Positions 1-10,788 of a stretch of DNA of 23,308 bases are shown one piece after another. The stretch is from Limnoraphis robusta CS-951 (lineage in GTDB: Bacteria; Cyanobacteriota; Cyanobacteriia; Cyanobacteriales; Microcoleaceae): the NCBI RefSeq assembly GCF_000972705.2, contig NZ_LATL02000084.1, positions 1 to 23,308 of the forward strand, given 5' to 3'. The stretch's first letter is position 1. Every line of letters begins with the position of its first letter. The notes below the pieces were generated by a model. It was not told the DNA's origin. It did not search any database and saw only the letters and a list, made by a program, of their open reading frames with translations. A program made the translations under genes and the position numbers.

Positions 1-356
1 CCGCCCCTACAAAACTATTCCCTACTGTCAGAGGGGGCGGGTTTATATCAGTTGTTTGTGGGGAAAACATATATCTATTAGGAACCCGCCCCTACAAAAC
101 TATTCCCTACTGTCAGAGGGGGCGGGTTTATATCAGTTGTTTGTGGGGAAAACATATATCTATTAGGAACCCGCCCCTACAAAACTATTCCCTACTGTCA
201 GAGGGGGCGGGTTTATATCAGTTGTTTGTGGGGAAAACATATATCTATTAGGAACCCGCCCCTACAAAACTATTCCCTACTGTCAGAGGGGGCGGGTTTA
301 TATCAGTTGTTTGTGGGGAAAACATATATCTATTAGGAACCCGCCCCTACAAAACT
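1..356. repeat. 85-bp perfect tandem repeat array (4 copies plus 16 bp)
   Basis: Identical 85-bp units start at 1, 86, 171 and 256, and a 16-base partial unit starts at 341. I saw no mismatch between copies. The array runs off the left edge, so its full length is unknown. Each unit has the arms AACCCGCCCC (for example 83-92) and GGGGCGGGTT (119-128), which pair as a 10-bp stem with a 26-nt loop. The same GGGGCGGGTT arm can instead pair with the next AACCCGCCCC (168-177) across 39 nt. The period is not a multiple of three, so the array is not coding. The array ends at the last base of the TM2 gene's stop codon and lies on its 3' side, so it probably supplies that gene's 3' hairpin. GC-rich arms of this kind are common in cyanobacterial intergenic repeats. 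Confidence 0.97.
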
Positions 357-847
357 TAAACAATGCGATAAATTATCGTTCCGGTTTCTTCATGGTTATC
401 GATATGAAGCAAACCTTCTTTATATAAATCATTCAACAATTGCTTAATTTCAGGAATCGGTTTATCCGTCGCAATTACACAATCAGCAACCGAAATCCCT
501 TGAGGGTTATCTTTGGCGAGTTTCAAAATTGTATAAATATCAGACTTTTGTACGACAGCCGGAATCGCTTCCTTACTATATTTCTGACTTTCTGTTAAAT
601 TAACAATAACTTCGTGAGTAATTGGAGTCTGACTCATTTCTCGCTGATAAAGTTGGTATTTGAGATTTTTACGTTCAACCATTCCGGGAATGAGAAATAA
701 ATCTACAAATTGACCCACCCCAAAAAAACCAAAGGTAAATAACCACACCAGTCCAGTGAAATAATTCCCCGAATAGATTCGATGAACACCACCCAACCCC
801 AAAAACCAAGTACACCAGAGTAGATACGCCAGTCCTGTATTTCTCAT
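356..847 (-). CDS. TM2 domain membrane protein with C-terminal winged-helix-like tail
   Basis: This 163-residue protein opens with a TM2 domain at about residues 1-58: two hydrophobic helices joined by a short turn, with the family-like stretch GLGGVHRIYSG between them. TM2 proteins are small inner-membrane proteins of mostly unknown function. Residues of about 100-163 are soluble and look like a winged helix (an ILKLAKDNPQG segment, then a helix and a strand pair), a common DNA-binding or protein-contact fold; this is inference. The ATG at 847 is chosen because GGGAGA lies 6-7 nt upstream. An in-frame TTG at 898 would add 17 polar residues without a ribosome site. The stop codon touches the 85-bp tandem array. 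No partner gene is evident; miaA lies upstream on the same strand, about 300 bp away. Confidence 0.85.
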   Translation of the reverse strand: MRNTGLAYLLWCTWFLGLGGVHRIYSGNYFTGLVWLFTFGFFGVGQFVDLFLIPGMVERKNLKYQLYQREMSQTPITHEVIVNLTESQKYSKEAIPAVVQKSDIYTILKLAKDNPQGISVADCVIATDKPIPEIKQLLNDLYKEGLLHIDNHEETGTIIYRIV

Positions 848-1153
848 ATCAATTCTCCCAGTATCGTGCTTTGAAGACAAATCGTTCAACACCCACAACT
901 GATATCGCCCAAGGAATTTTGTCGCGTCTGGGGAAAAGGATGTTAACCAACGCTCACAGCAGCCTCTGTCGTTGAACGGCGGAATAATCTGTGACTCCCC
1001 AACTCACTTTTACCTTGATCTTCAAACAGGTCGCCGTTCATTCCGGAAAACCTGCCCTTAACTATTCTAGCACTGAACTGTTCCTAACTGGTCATCAAGA
1101 GACTCTCAAAAATTCCCCCTCTGACGGGTTAATGATTTCAAAAAAAGTTGTTT
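848..1153. other. Intergenic region between miaA and the TM2 gene
   Basis: No convincing gene is seen in these 306 bases. A 9-bp inverted repeat, TGAACGGCG at 973-981 and CGCCGTTCA at 1032-1040, could fold a transcript of either strand with a 50-nt loop. A smaller CAGGT/ACCTG pair lies at about 1027-1053. A small RNA or long 5' leader for the TM2 gene is possible, but nothing here matches an RNA family that I can recognise. Confidence 0.4.
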
Positions 1154-2065
1154 TTAAATTCCCCCAATAAACGTTTTAACCCGGTGCCAAACTTGTTCTA
1201 ATAAATCGGCATTCTGCACATCAAACCATTCAATCTCTGAAACCGCATTAAACCAGGTTTGTTGTCGTTTAGCAAATTGACGAGTATGTAAAACCGTCGC
1301 CGCGATCGCTTCTGCTAACGAACAATCTCCCCTGAGATATTGTATCATTTCGTGATACCCTAAAGTTTGTAACAAAGGCAAATCTTGACCATATTTTTCG
1401 AGAAGTATTTTCACCTCTTCAAGCCATCCCATCTCAATCATTTTTTGGGTACGGTGTTGAATGCGTTGAGTCAAGCGATCGCGATCTAAAGTTAAGCCTA
1501 TTTGTAAAATGGGATAATCAGGGGGATTTTCACCTTGTTGTTGAGAAATCGGAGAACCAGTAATATAATAAACTTCTAAAGCTCTTTGAGTGCGAAACTG
1601 ATCATTGGGATGAATTTTTTCGGCTGCTACCGGATCAACTTGGTTGAGCATCGCATAACATTGAACTTGACCTAACATCTGAAACTGCGATCGCAACTCA
1701 GCACAAGGCGCAACTCGAGGAATTTTCATCCCGCGTACAATCGCTTTAATATACAACCCCGTCCCCCCTACGAGCAACAAAGGGGAAACAGGAGAAGCAG
1801 ACACAGGAGGAACCGCTATCATTGCTTGAGCCTTTTGCTGGTATTCTGCTAAAGTAAGAGTCTGTCTCGGATCGCAGATATCGATGAGGAAATGAGCAGC
1901 CTGTTGCTGTTCGTCTAGAGTGGGTTTAGCCGTGCCGATATCAAATTCTCGATACACCTGACGCGAATCTGCACTGAGAATCACTGTATCGAGTCGTTGC
2001 GCCAAAGCGATCGCCAACCCTGACTTTCCTGTTGCGGTTGCACCACAAATCACAATAATCGCCAT
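1154..2065 (-). CDS. miaA: tRNA dimethylallyltransferase MiaA
   Basis: MiaA transfers a dimethylallyl group from dimethylallyl diphosphate to N6 of adenosine 37 in tRNAs that read codons beginning with U. The modification steadies codon-anticodon pairing. The 303-residue protein has the usual family length. It shows the P-loop GATATGKS at residues 8-15, the substrate motif DSRQVY at 33-38, the strand-loop LLLVGGTGLYIKA near 97-109, and the C-terminal LQTLGYHEM and RQFAKRQQTWF motifs expected for the tRNA-binding part. The start is an ATG at 2065. The gene is divergent from gyrB with a 183-bp shared upstream region. One HIP1 octamer lies near each end and two more lie inside. Nothing is truncated or missing. 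Confidence 0.97.
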   Translation of the reverse strand: MAIIVICGATATGKSGLAIALAQRLDTVILSADSRQVYREFDIGTAKPTLDEQQQAAHFLIDICDPRQTLTLAEYQQKAQAMIAVPPVSASPVSPLLLVGGTGLYIKAIVRGMKIPRVAPCAELRSQFQMLGQVQCYAMLNQVDPVAAEKIHPNDQFRTQRALEVYYITGSPISQQQGENPPDYPILQIGLTLDRDRLTQRIQHRTQKMIEMGWLEEVKILLEKYGQDLPLLQTLGYHEMIQYLRGDCSLAEAIAATVLHTRQFAKRQQTWFNAVSEIEWFDVQNADLLEQVWHRVKTFIGGI

Positions 2066-2139
2066 AAATCAATATAACTTTTACACATCCCTGTCCCACT
2101 GCCCATTATAAAGGGGTACAATCTGGATTAAAATAAGGC

Positions 2140-2167
2140 TTGAGTTGCCGCTAATATCGTTTATAAC
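2140..2167 (+). promoter_or_regulatory. Possible gyrB promoter
   Basis: TTGAGT (2140-2145) and TATAAC (2162-2167) are separated by 16 bp, a fair sigma-70-type promoter, about 80 bp before the gyrB ATG. A second weak -10-like TACAAT lies at 2178-2183. The match is by eye only. Confidence 0.35.
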
Positions 2168-2191
2168 CCTTTTGTGTTACAATTTTGGTGA

Positions 2192-4186
<1,995 letters not shown>

Positions 4187-4197
4187 TGTTTTGTAGG

Positions 4198-4220
4198 TTC
4201 GCGCATCAAGTGCGAATTTT
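4198..4220 (+). terminator. Weak hairpin plus T-run after gyrB
   Basis: TTCGC (4198-4202) pairs with GCGAA (4212-4216), loop 9 nt, followed by TTTT. It lies 12 bases past the gyrB stop. The stem is short, so this may only assist the stronger hairpin downstream. Confidence 0.4.
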
Positions 4221-4253
4221 CCAGGCGCAGAGGCATTGCTAATTGAAGACTAT

Positions 4254-4293
4254 CGGGACTAGAATCATATAGAAACCTAGTCCCGTTTGCTTT
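4254..4293 (+). terminator. Probable gyrB rho-independent terminator
   Basis: CGGGACTAG (4254-4262) and CTAGTCCCG (4277-4285) form a perfect 9-bp stem with a 14-nt loop. TTTGCTTT follows directly. It stands 68 bp after the gyrB stop and is the best terminator between gyrB and ho1. Confidence 0.7.
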
Positions 4294-4315
4294 GATACAC
4301 CCGAATTTCATATTA

Positions 4316-4465
4316 GTAATGATACCAAATCCGATTGGTAGAGTAGCACTTTAAATTCCTCCGAAATTTTGCAAGAGCGCTGCGATTGCCTTTTGCCTTT
4401 TGCCTTTTGCCTTTTGCCTCTCTCAGAAATAACGCTTATATATAAACCGGATTTAGTATGATTAC
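4316..4465. repeat. MITE-like 150-bp element with imperfect terminal inverted repeats
   Basis: The left end GTAATGATACCAAATCCG (4316-4333) and the right end CGGATTTAGTATGATTAC (4448-4465) are inverted repeats matching at 16 of 18 bases. The interior carries no gene but holds the heptamer array. I recall similar short elements scattered between cyanobacterial genes. Whether this one is multicopy in this genome cannot be seen from one window. Confidence 0.6.
4386..4419. repeat. Heptamer short tandem repeat (STRR type)
   Basis: The unit GCCTTTT repeats with period 7 about 4.9 times over 34 bases. Short tandemly repeated heptamers (STRRs) are well known in filamentous cyanobacteria and vary in copy number between strains. 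This one sits inside the MITE-like element. Confidence 0.9.
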
Positions 4466-4698
4466 CTAATTTATGAATGGCAGTTTTCAGGTGACAAGCG
4501 ATCGCGGATGATGCTAAAGTGCTACGTTAACTGGGTTCTTGACCGATAGCTCCCACTGATCTGTAGCCCTTGTGACAAATCTTAACATCATTTCTCAGCA
4601 AATCGGTTTAAGGTAAAAATTCAGGCGGTTTAATAATCGCTGTCTCAGTATAGAGATGTCTGATGTTGAACAGAAGCTTTGAGATATAAGGATTTAGT

Positions 4699-5418
4699 AT
4701 GAGCGTTAATTTAGCAACTCAATTGCGAGAAGGCACGAAAAAATCCCACACAATGGCAGAAAATGTGGGTTTTATCAAATGCTTTTTGAAAGGAACCGTA
4801 GAAAAAACCTCCTATAGAACATTAGGAGCAAATCTCTACTTTGTCTACTCTGCAATGGAAGAAGAGATGGAACGCCATCGCAACCATCCGATTCTGTCGA
4901 AGCTGTATTTTCCCGAACTCAACCGCAAACAGAGCCTAGAAAAAGATTTATATTATTTCTATGGTTCTAACTGGCGGGAAGAAATCGCCCCTACAGTCGC
5001 CGCACAAGCTTATGTAGCGCGAATTCGGGAGATTTCCAACACTGAACCCGAATTGTTGATTGCTCACCTGTACACTCGCTACATGGGCGATCTATCTGGT
5101 GGACAAATTCTCAAAGCGATCGCTCAACGAGGTATGAACCTCTCAGACGGCGAAGGCATCCAATTCTATGAATTCAAGGATATTCCCGATGAGAAGGCGT
5201 TCAAAGCCAATTATCGCCAGATGATGAATGATTTACCCATCGATCAAGCCACAGCCGATCGGATTGTTGCTGAAGCCAACGCCGCCTTCGGAATGAATAT
5301 GAAGATGTTCATGGAGTTAGAAGGCAACTTGATCAAAGCTATTGGTTTAATGTTGTTTAATAGCTTAACTCGCAAACGCACCGCCGGTTCTACCGAACTC
5401 GCACCTGCTGCCGAGTAA
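4699..5418 (+). CDS. ho1: Heme oxygenase (biliverdin-forming)
   Basis: This enzyme opens heme to biliverdin IX-alpha, CO and iron, using ferredoxin-supplied electrons in cyanobacteria. Biliverdin then feeds phycocyanobilin synthesis for phycobilisomes and photoreceptors. The 239-residue length is usual. His17 in KKSHTMAEN is the proximal heme ligand. The distal helix has GDLSGGQ at residues 130-136, whose glycines let the helix bend over heme and whose Asp131 matches the conserved catalytic position. The start ATG is supported by AAGGA about 6 nt upstream. The gene appears to be transcribed alone: terminator-like structures stand before it, and a 35-nt-loop hairpin follows before the sensor kinase gene. 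Neighbouring pcyA or phycobiliprotein genes are not present in the window. The symbol ho1 follows cyanobacterial usage; a second paralogue elsewhere is possible. Confidence 0.96.
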   Translation: MSVNLATQLREGTKKSHTMAENVGFIKCFLKGTVEKTSYRTLGANLYFVYSAMEEEMERHRNHPILSKLYFPELNRKQSLEKDLYYFYGSNWREEIAPTVAAQAYVARIREISNTEPELLIAHLYTRYMGDLSGGQILKAIAQRGMNLSDGEGIQFYEFKDIPDEKAFKANYRQMMNDLPIDQATADRIVAEANAAFGMNMKMFMELEGNLIKAIGLMLFNSLTRKRTAGSTELAPAAE

Positions 5419-5471
5419 TAGTCTTTGAAATTCATTTTAAATTGAATTAAGTCTGCCGAAAGGAGAACACT

Positions 5472-5530
5472 AATCCTGGAAGCTTGATGGCTGTAACATA
5501 AAGCAGTCGTTGGGTTTCCAGGATTTTCAG
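5472..5530 (+). terminator. Possible ho1 terminator (long-loop hairpin)
   Basis: AATCCTGGAA (5472-5481) and TTCCAGGATT (5516-5525) are a perfect 10-bp inverted repeat, 54 bp after the ho1 stop, ending in a short run of T. The 34-nt loop is long for a terminator, so a regulatory role is also possible. Confidence 0.4.
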
Positions 5531-5663
5531 GTTTTCAAAGACATCCCAAAATTGCCCTGAGTTGTAGAGTTTGAAATCAAAAAATCTCTACTTTTGTTCA
5601 CTTCTAGTCTAATTTTTCCAGTGGAGATCAGTTTAAGTTGACAAGAATTCCGTATACTCACTG

Positions 5664-8600
5664 ATGAAACTGCTTGAGAAAGTATTCTATAACAGAAGAG
5701 AAGGCGCTCAACTTACTCAACCGATGAATAACGCTCAAACGATCATTCTGGTTATCGATCATTCTCTCAGGGATTTAGAAACTTATCGGGACTATATAAC
5801 ACAAAATAAAACTCACAATATAAACCCTCAGCAAATCTTGTTGGCTGAAACGATAGAAAAGGGATTACAATATTGCCAACAGATTCAACCTGATGTCATC
5901 CTCTTGAATACTCAGCTTGATCATTTCGATAGCTTAGGATTTATCCAAGATTTACAACGCCTGAAGCTGAATATTCCGATTATTTTACTCCCTAATTCTC
6001 AACAAGAAGAGACAGAAAGACAAGCAATAAAACAGCATTTAGACGCTAATTCTTTGCAAAAAAAGATATCACTCTGCCCCCAATATAACACGATTAATCA
6101 GATTTTGTTAAATCAAAAATCCCCCCTAGATAGTAAATATAATCAGTTCATAAAAACCGTTAATAAACGCATTCATCAAGCCTTAAACTTAGAAACTATA
6201 CTGCAAACAACAGTTAACGATATTCGACAGATTATCCAGTGTGATCGCGTTTTATTGACTCAATTTCAACCTAATAAAAAGCATAAAATTACTTCATTTT
6301 CAGGTGATTTAAAAGTAAGCAATATAATAGAATACGAATTTGAAAACCTCCGAAAAAAACAAGTGATTCCTAATATCTATCAAACGGGATTAACACCAAG
6401 CCAAATTCAACAATTTGAACAGAACCAAGTTAAAGCCTATTTAGCTGTCCCAATTTTAATAAATTCAGACGGTCAAGATAAAACAACAGCCCAGACTGAA
6501 ACTTGGGGATTATTAATCGCCCATCAATGTAATAATTTTAGAGCGTGGGAAGCTGAAGACATAGAACTCTTTGAACAACTCTCAATTTCCATCTCAATTG
6601 CCATTGAACAAAATCAACTCCGTCAACAAATCCAAACCCTAAACAGTCAACTCGAAGCCAAAACCAAAGAAAGCGATCAGCAATTTCAAGCCATTTTTAA
6701 TAATACCTTTCAATGTACAGGACTGCTAACACCTGAAGGAATATTACTCGATGTTAATCAAACTGCTTTAGACTTTGGGGGATTGAAACACGAAGATGTC
6801 GTTAATCGTCCCTTTTGGGAAACCCACTGGTGGACAATCTCAACTGAAACTCAACACCAATTGCGTCAAAGTATCGCTAAAGCCGCTTTAGGAGAATCTA
6901 TTTCCTATGAAGTCGATGTATTAGTCGCCGGAGGTAAAATCGCAACAATAGACTTTTCTTTGCGTCCCCTGCGGAATGAAACAGGCTCAGTGATATTAAT
7001 AATAGCAGAAGGTCAAGATATTAGCGATCGCGTCGAAGTCAAACGCGCCCTACAAGACAAGCAAATTTTACTGCAATCTGTTCTTGATTGTATTCCTCAA
7101 GCCGTATTTTGGAAAGATAAAAAAGGTAATTTTCTCGGCTGTAACTATCAATGTAGTGTAGATGCAGGTTTACCGAGAAGTCAAGAAATTATTGGTAAAA
7201 CGGACTATGATATGCCTTGGAAAAACGAAGCAAAATTCTATCGGGCTGATGATTATCAAGTGATGAAATCAGGAGAAGCCAAACTTGATATCGAAGAACC
7301 CATGACAAAAATTGGGAATATTTCACGTTTGCTGAGAACCCATAAAATGCCCTTGCGAAATGCAGATGGAGAAATTATAGGCGTGGTGGGAACCTACGAA
7401 GATATTACCGAACGTAAACAAGCAGAAATCGCTTTGCGTCGGAGTGAAGCCCGTTATCAAATGTTAGTGAATAACTTCCCCAACGGGGCTGTAATGATGT
7501 TTGATCACGATTTAGAGTATATCTTGGTTGGTGGTTTAGGACTTGCAGAAGTGGGGTTAAGTAAAGAATACCTTGAAGGAAAAACAATCTGGGAAGTCTT
7601 ACCTATTCAAACCTGTAAACTGCTCGAACCGCTCTATCGTCGAACCCTAGCCGGAGAAGAATTTGTTGCTGAACTTCCCTTCGCAGATCGCCTTTTTCTC
7701 GTCTATTTTTTACCCATTATTGATCAAGGAATAGTGCAAGCAGGCGTAGTTCTCTCTCAAGATATTACCCAACGCAAACAAGCCGAACAAAAACTCCAAC
7801 AACTCAATCAAGAACTCGAAGCCAGAGTTCAACAACGCACCGCAGATCTACAAACAGAAATTGCTGAACGAACTCGCCTCTTAAACATATTAGAAGCCAG
7901 TTTAAACGAAATCTACATCTTTGATGCCGAAACCCTAAAATTTCAATATGCTAACCAAGGCGCTTTGCGAAATCTCGGGTATAGCCTCGAAAAACTTCAA
8001 CAAATGACTGCTATTAATCTTCAACCTCAATTGACTCGAGAACAATTTCAACAATTAATCAATCCCTTGTTAAACCATCAACAAAAGAAAACCGTTTTTA
8101 GAGCCGCTTATCAACGAGCAAATGGAAGTTCGTATCCGGTAGAAGTTCACTTTCAACTGATCGAACATCAACAAGAACGCTTATTTCTGGCTGTTGCTCT
8201 CGATATTACCGAACGTCAACAAACCGAAGATCGCTTAAGACTGGTTGAATTTGCCCTTGATAACGCTCGAGAAAGCATCTTTATTGTCGAGCAAGAAGGT
8301 GAGATTGTTTATGTTAATAAAACCGCCTGTGATAATTTAGGTTATTCTAGTGCAGAACTCTCAAATCTAAACATTTGGCAAATCGATCAAAACCTAAACG
8401 CGCCCCCAGATTGGCAACCTTTCTGCGAACATCTCAAACAACAAAAATCCCTATTATTAGAATCTACCCATCGAACTCAAACAGGTGAAAACATTCCGGT
8501 TGAAATTACCCTTACCGAGTTAAATTTTGACGGGATTCCCTACTTCTGCGAAATTGCTCGAGATATTCGAGAACGAAAACAAGCAGAAGCTGATCTCAAA

Positions 8601-10700
8601 AAGCGAGATAACTATCTCACTGCTTTAGTTGAGGTGCAGCGTCAACTGTTATGTGCAGCTTCTCAAAGCGATTTATACAAACTTGTGCTTTCAATTTTAG
8701 GTCAAGCCGCAGATGTCAGTCAAGTCTATGTGTTTGAACATTGTTACGACGAGTTCAACCATCCCTATTTGTATTATATGTCTCACTGGTCGGCACCTGA
8801 TGCAGCCTCTAAGCTGAACCGATCTGTCCTCCAACAGCTTTATGATACCCCTTGCTTCTCAACTTGGGTAGAACAACTCGCCCAAGGTGAAGCCATTTGT
8901 CAGAGTTTAGACGATATGACTCCCATGCAACGTCAAATTCTTGAACCGACTGGAATTTTTACGATACTTCTGTTTCCATTAATCGTCAAAGGAGAATTTT
9001 TTGGGTTTATTGGCTTTGATAATGATGGCGATACTCGTCAATGGGATAAAATCGAGATTAACCTGTTAAAAGCGGCTGTTAGTGCGATCGCTATCGTCAC
9101 TGAACGTCAACTCGCTCAAGAACAACTCCAACGCCAGCTTACCGCTATTGAAGCTGCTAGCGAAGGAATTGCCATTGTTAACCCTTTAGGCGATTATATT
9201 TATCTCAACAAAGCTCATTTAGATCTATTTGGCTATACAGAAACCACAGAATTATTAGGTCGGAATTGGCAAAGTCTTTACTCTCAAGAAGAGGGCGATC
9301 GGATTAATCGCGAAGTCATTCCTCAACTGATGGAAAATGGATATTCTCGCAGCGAAGCTTTAGCCATTCGTAAAGATGGAAGTACGTTTCTGGAAGAATT
9401 TTCCCTAACACTCACGAATAGCGGTGAATTTGTTTGTGTTTGTCGCGATATTACCGAACGTAAACGAGCCGAAGAAGAATTGCGTCGCACGAATGCTCAG
9501 TTAGAACGAGCCACCCGCCTTAAGGATGAATTTATGGCAAATATGAGCCATGAATTACGCACGCCGCTCTATTCGATTTTAGGTGTATCAGAAGTCTTAC
9601 AAGACTGTGTTTATGGAGCGCTCAATCCTCAACAATTGCGCTCGGTGGCGACTATTGAACAGAGTGGTCAACATCTGCTTGAACTGATTAATGATATCCT
9701 GGATTTATCTAAAATAGAATCCGGAAAAATGGAGTTGAAGCTGATGGCGGTTGAGATCAATCAACTCTGTCAATCTAGCCTGAGTTTTGTTAAACCCCAA
9801 GCTGATAAAAAAAATCTACAACTGTGTTTCATCCCCGCTCCTGTTCCCGTTACGCTCGAAGTGGATAAACGTCGCATTCGTCAAGTTTTAATTAATCTCC
9901 TCAGTAATGCGGTTAAATTTACCCCAGAAGGCGGTAATATTTTGTTAAAGGTCGAGATTGATCCGGACAATTGTTGTCTCCATCTGAGCGTCATTGATAC
10001 CGGAATTGGGATTGCTCCCGAAGATCAACAACATTTATTTGAGCCTTTTGTACAAATTGATAGCAGTTTATCTCGACGATATTCAGGTACAGGTTTAGGG
10101 TTAGCCCTCGTTCGACAAATTACGCAAATGCACGCTGGAATTGTCTCTTTAAAAAGTGAAATGGGGCGAGGAAGTACGTTTACGGTTACGCTTCCTTGGA
10201 ACTCACACTGGGGTTGTATGCTGGATGAAGATGCGCTGACTTCTCAAGCGGACTGGCTTGACAAACTGACTCCTGCTTCGTCTTCAACTTCCTCCTGTGA
10301 GTTGAATCAACTTAAACCGCCTTCTGGTGTCTCACCTGTCATTTTGATCGCAGAAGATCATCGGGCGAATGCTGAGACAGTGGGGGATTATTTAGAAACC
10401 CGAGGGTATCGAATTATTTTTGCAGAAAACGGTATTGAAGCCGTTCAATATGCTCAACAATACCAACCTCAAATCATCATTATGGATATTCAAATGCCTG
10501 AACTTGATGGTTTAGAAGCGATGCGTCAAATTCGCGCTTATCCTGATACCGCCAAGATTCCAATTATTGCGTTGACAGCCTTAGTTACTGTTCAAGATCG
10601 TGAGCAATGTCTGCAAGCGGGAGCTAATGACTATATGAGTAAGCCGGTCAGTTTAAAACAGTTATCTGATAAAATCCGAGAAAGACTAAACCTTCAGTAA
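5664..10700 (+). CDS. Hybrid sensor histidine kinase (pseudo-REC, GAF, 5 PAS, GAF, PAS, HisKA, HATPase, REC)
   Basis: This 1678-residue soluble signalling protein has no membrane segment. Approximate order: REC-like 25-140; GAF 165-320; PAS 342-455, 469-585, 597-705; coiled coil 711-740; PAS 740-850, 861-972; GAF 983-1149; PAS 1159-1268; HisKA with His1296 in NMSHELRTP; HATPase with NLLSNAVKF near 1414, DTGIG near 1445 and GTGLGLAL near 1474; C-terminal REC with Asp1608 in IIIMDIQMPE. Two features are odd. The N-terminal REC-like domain has Asn82 where the phosphoacceptor Asp is expected. The first GAF domain resembles bilin-binding domains (IYQTGLTPxxI, VKAYLAVPIL, LLIAHQC) but has Ser246-Gln247 in place of the chromophore Cys-His pair. 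The input signal is unknown. The start is uncertain: ATG 5664 has no clear ribosome site, a TATACT box lies just before it, and an ATG at 5724 is the alternative. A REC-kinase gene follows 88 bp downstream. Confidence 0.93.
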   Translation: MKLLEKVFYNRREGAQLTQPMNNAQTIILVIDHSLRDLETYRDYITQNKTHNINPQQILLAETIEKGLQYCQQIQPDVILLNTQLDHFDSLGFIQDLQRLKLNIPIILLPNSQQEETERQAIKQHLDANSLQKKISLCPQYNTINQILLNQKSPLDSKYNQFIKTVNKRIHQALNLETILQTTVNDIRQIIQCDRVLLTQFQPNKKHKITSFSGDLKVSNIIEYEFENLRKKQVIPNIYQTGLTPSQIQQFEQNQVKAYLAVPILINSDGQDKTTAQTETWGLLIAHQCNNFRAWEAEDIELFEQLSISISIAIEQNQLRQQIQTLNSQLEAKTKESDQQFQAIFNNTFQCTGLLTPEGILLDVNQTALDFGGLKHEDVVNRPFWETHWWTISTETQHQLRQSIAKAALGESISYEVDVLVAGGKIATIDFSLRPLRNETGSVILIIAEGQDISDRVEVKRALQDKQILLQSVLDCIPQAVFWKDKKGNFLGCNYQCSVDAGLPRSQEIIGKTDYDMPWKNEAKFYRADDYQVMKSGEAKLDIEEPMTKIGNISRLLRTHKMPLRNADGEIIGVVGTYEDITERKQAEIALRRSEARYQMLVNNFPNGAVMMFDHDLEYILVGGLGLAEVGLSKEYLEGKTIWEVLPIQTCKLLEPLYRRTLAGEEFVAELPFADRLFLVYFLPIIDQGIVQAGVVLSQDITQRKQAEQKLQQLNQELEARVQQRTADLQTEIAERTRLLNILEASLNEIYIFDAETLKFQYANQGALRNLGYSLEKLQQMTAINLQPQLTREQFQQLINPLLNHQQKKTVFRAAYQRANGSSYPVEVHFQLIEHQQERLFLAVALDITERQQTEDRLRLVEFALDNARESIFIVEQEGEIVYVNKTACDNLGYSSAELSNLNIWQIDQNLNAPPDWQPFCEHLKQQKSLLLESTHRTQTGENIPVEITLTELNFDGIPYFCEIARDIRERKQAEADLKKRDNYLTALVEVQRQLLCAASQSDLYKLVLSILGQAADVSQVYVFEHCYDEFNHPYLYYMSHWSAPDAASKLNRSVLQQLYDTPCFSTWVEQLAQGEAICQSLDDMTPMQRQILEPTGIFTILLFPLIVKGEFFGFIGFDNDGDTRQWDKIEINLLKAAVSAIAIVTERQLAQEQLQRQLTAIEAASEGIAIVNPLGDYIYLNKAHLDLFGYTETTELLGRNWQSLYSQEEGDRINREVIPQLMENGYSRSEALAIRKDGSTFLEEFSLTLTNSGEFVCVCRDITERKRAEEELRRTNAQLERATRLKDEFMANMSHELRTPLYSILGVSEVLQDCVYGALNPQQLRSVATIEQSGQHLLELINDILDLSKIESGKMELKLMAVEINQLCQSSLSFVKPQADKKNLQLCFIPAPVPVTLEVDKRRIRQVLINLLSNAVKFTPEGGNILLKVEIDPDNCCLHLSVIDTGIGIAPEDQQHLFEPFVQIDSSLSRRYSGTGLGLALVRQITQMHAGIVSLKSEMGRGSTFTVTLPWNSHWGCMLDEDALTSQADWLDKLTPASSSTSSCELNQLKPPSGVSPVILIAEDHRANAETVGDYLETRGYRIIFAENGIEAVQYAQQYQPQIIIMDIQMPELDGLEAMRQIRAYPDTAKIPIIALTALVTVQDREQCLQAGANDYMSKPVSLKQLSDKIRERLNLQ

Positions 10701-10788
10701 TTTTATCGAAATCAACTGTAAACACTTATTTTTTAGCTTGCATAATTGTCTAAATTTTGTCAAAACAACATTGGTTTTAGAAAAAAAA

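Noticed and set aside
1..356. CRISPR array
   Set aside because: The units are identical over all 85 bases with no variable spacers, so this is a plain tandem repeat.
848..1153. 6S RNA or other known small RNA
   Set aside because: A long-hairpin fold could not be drawn convincingly, and no remembered family motif was present.
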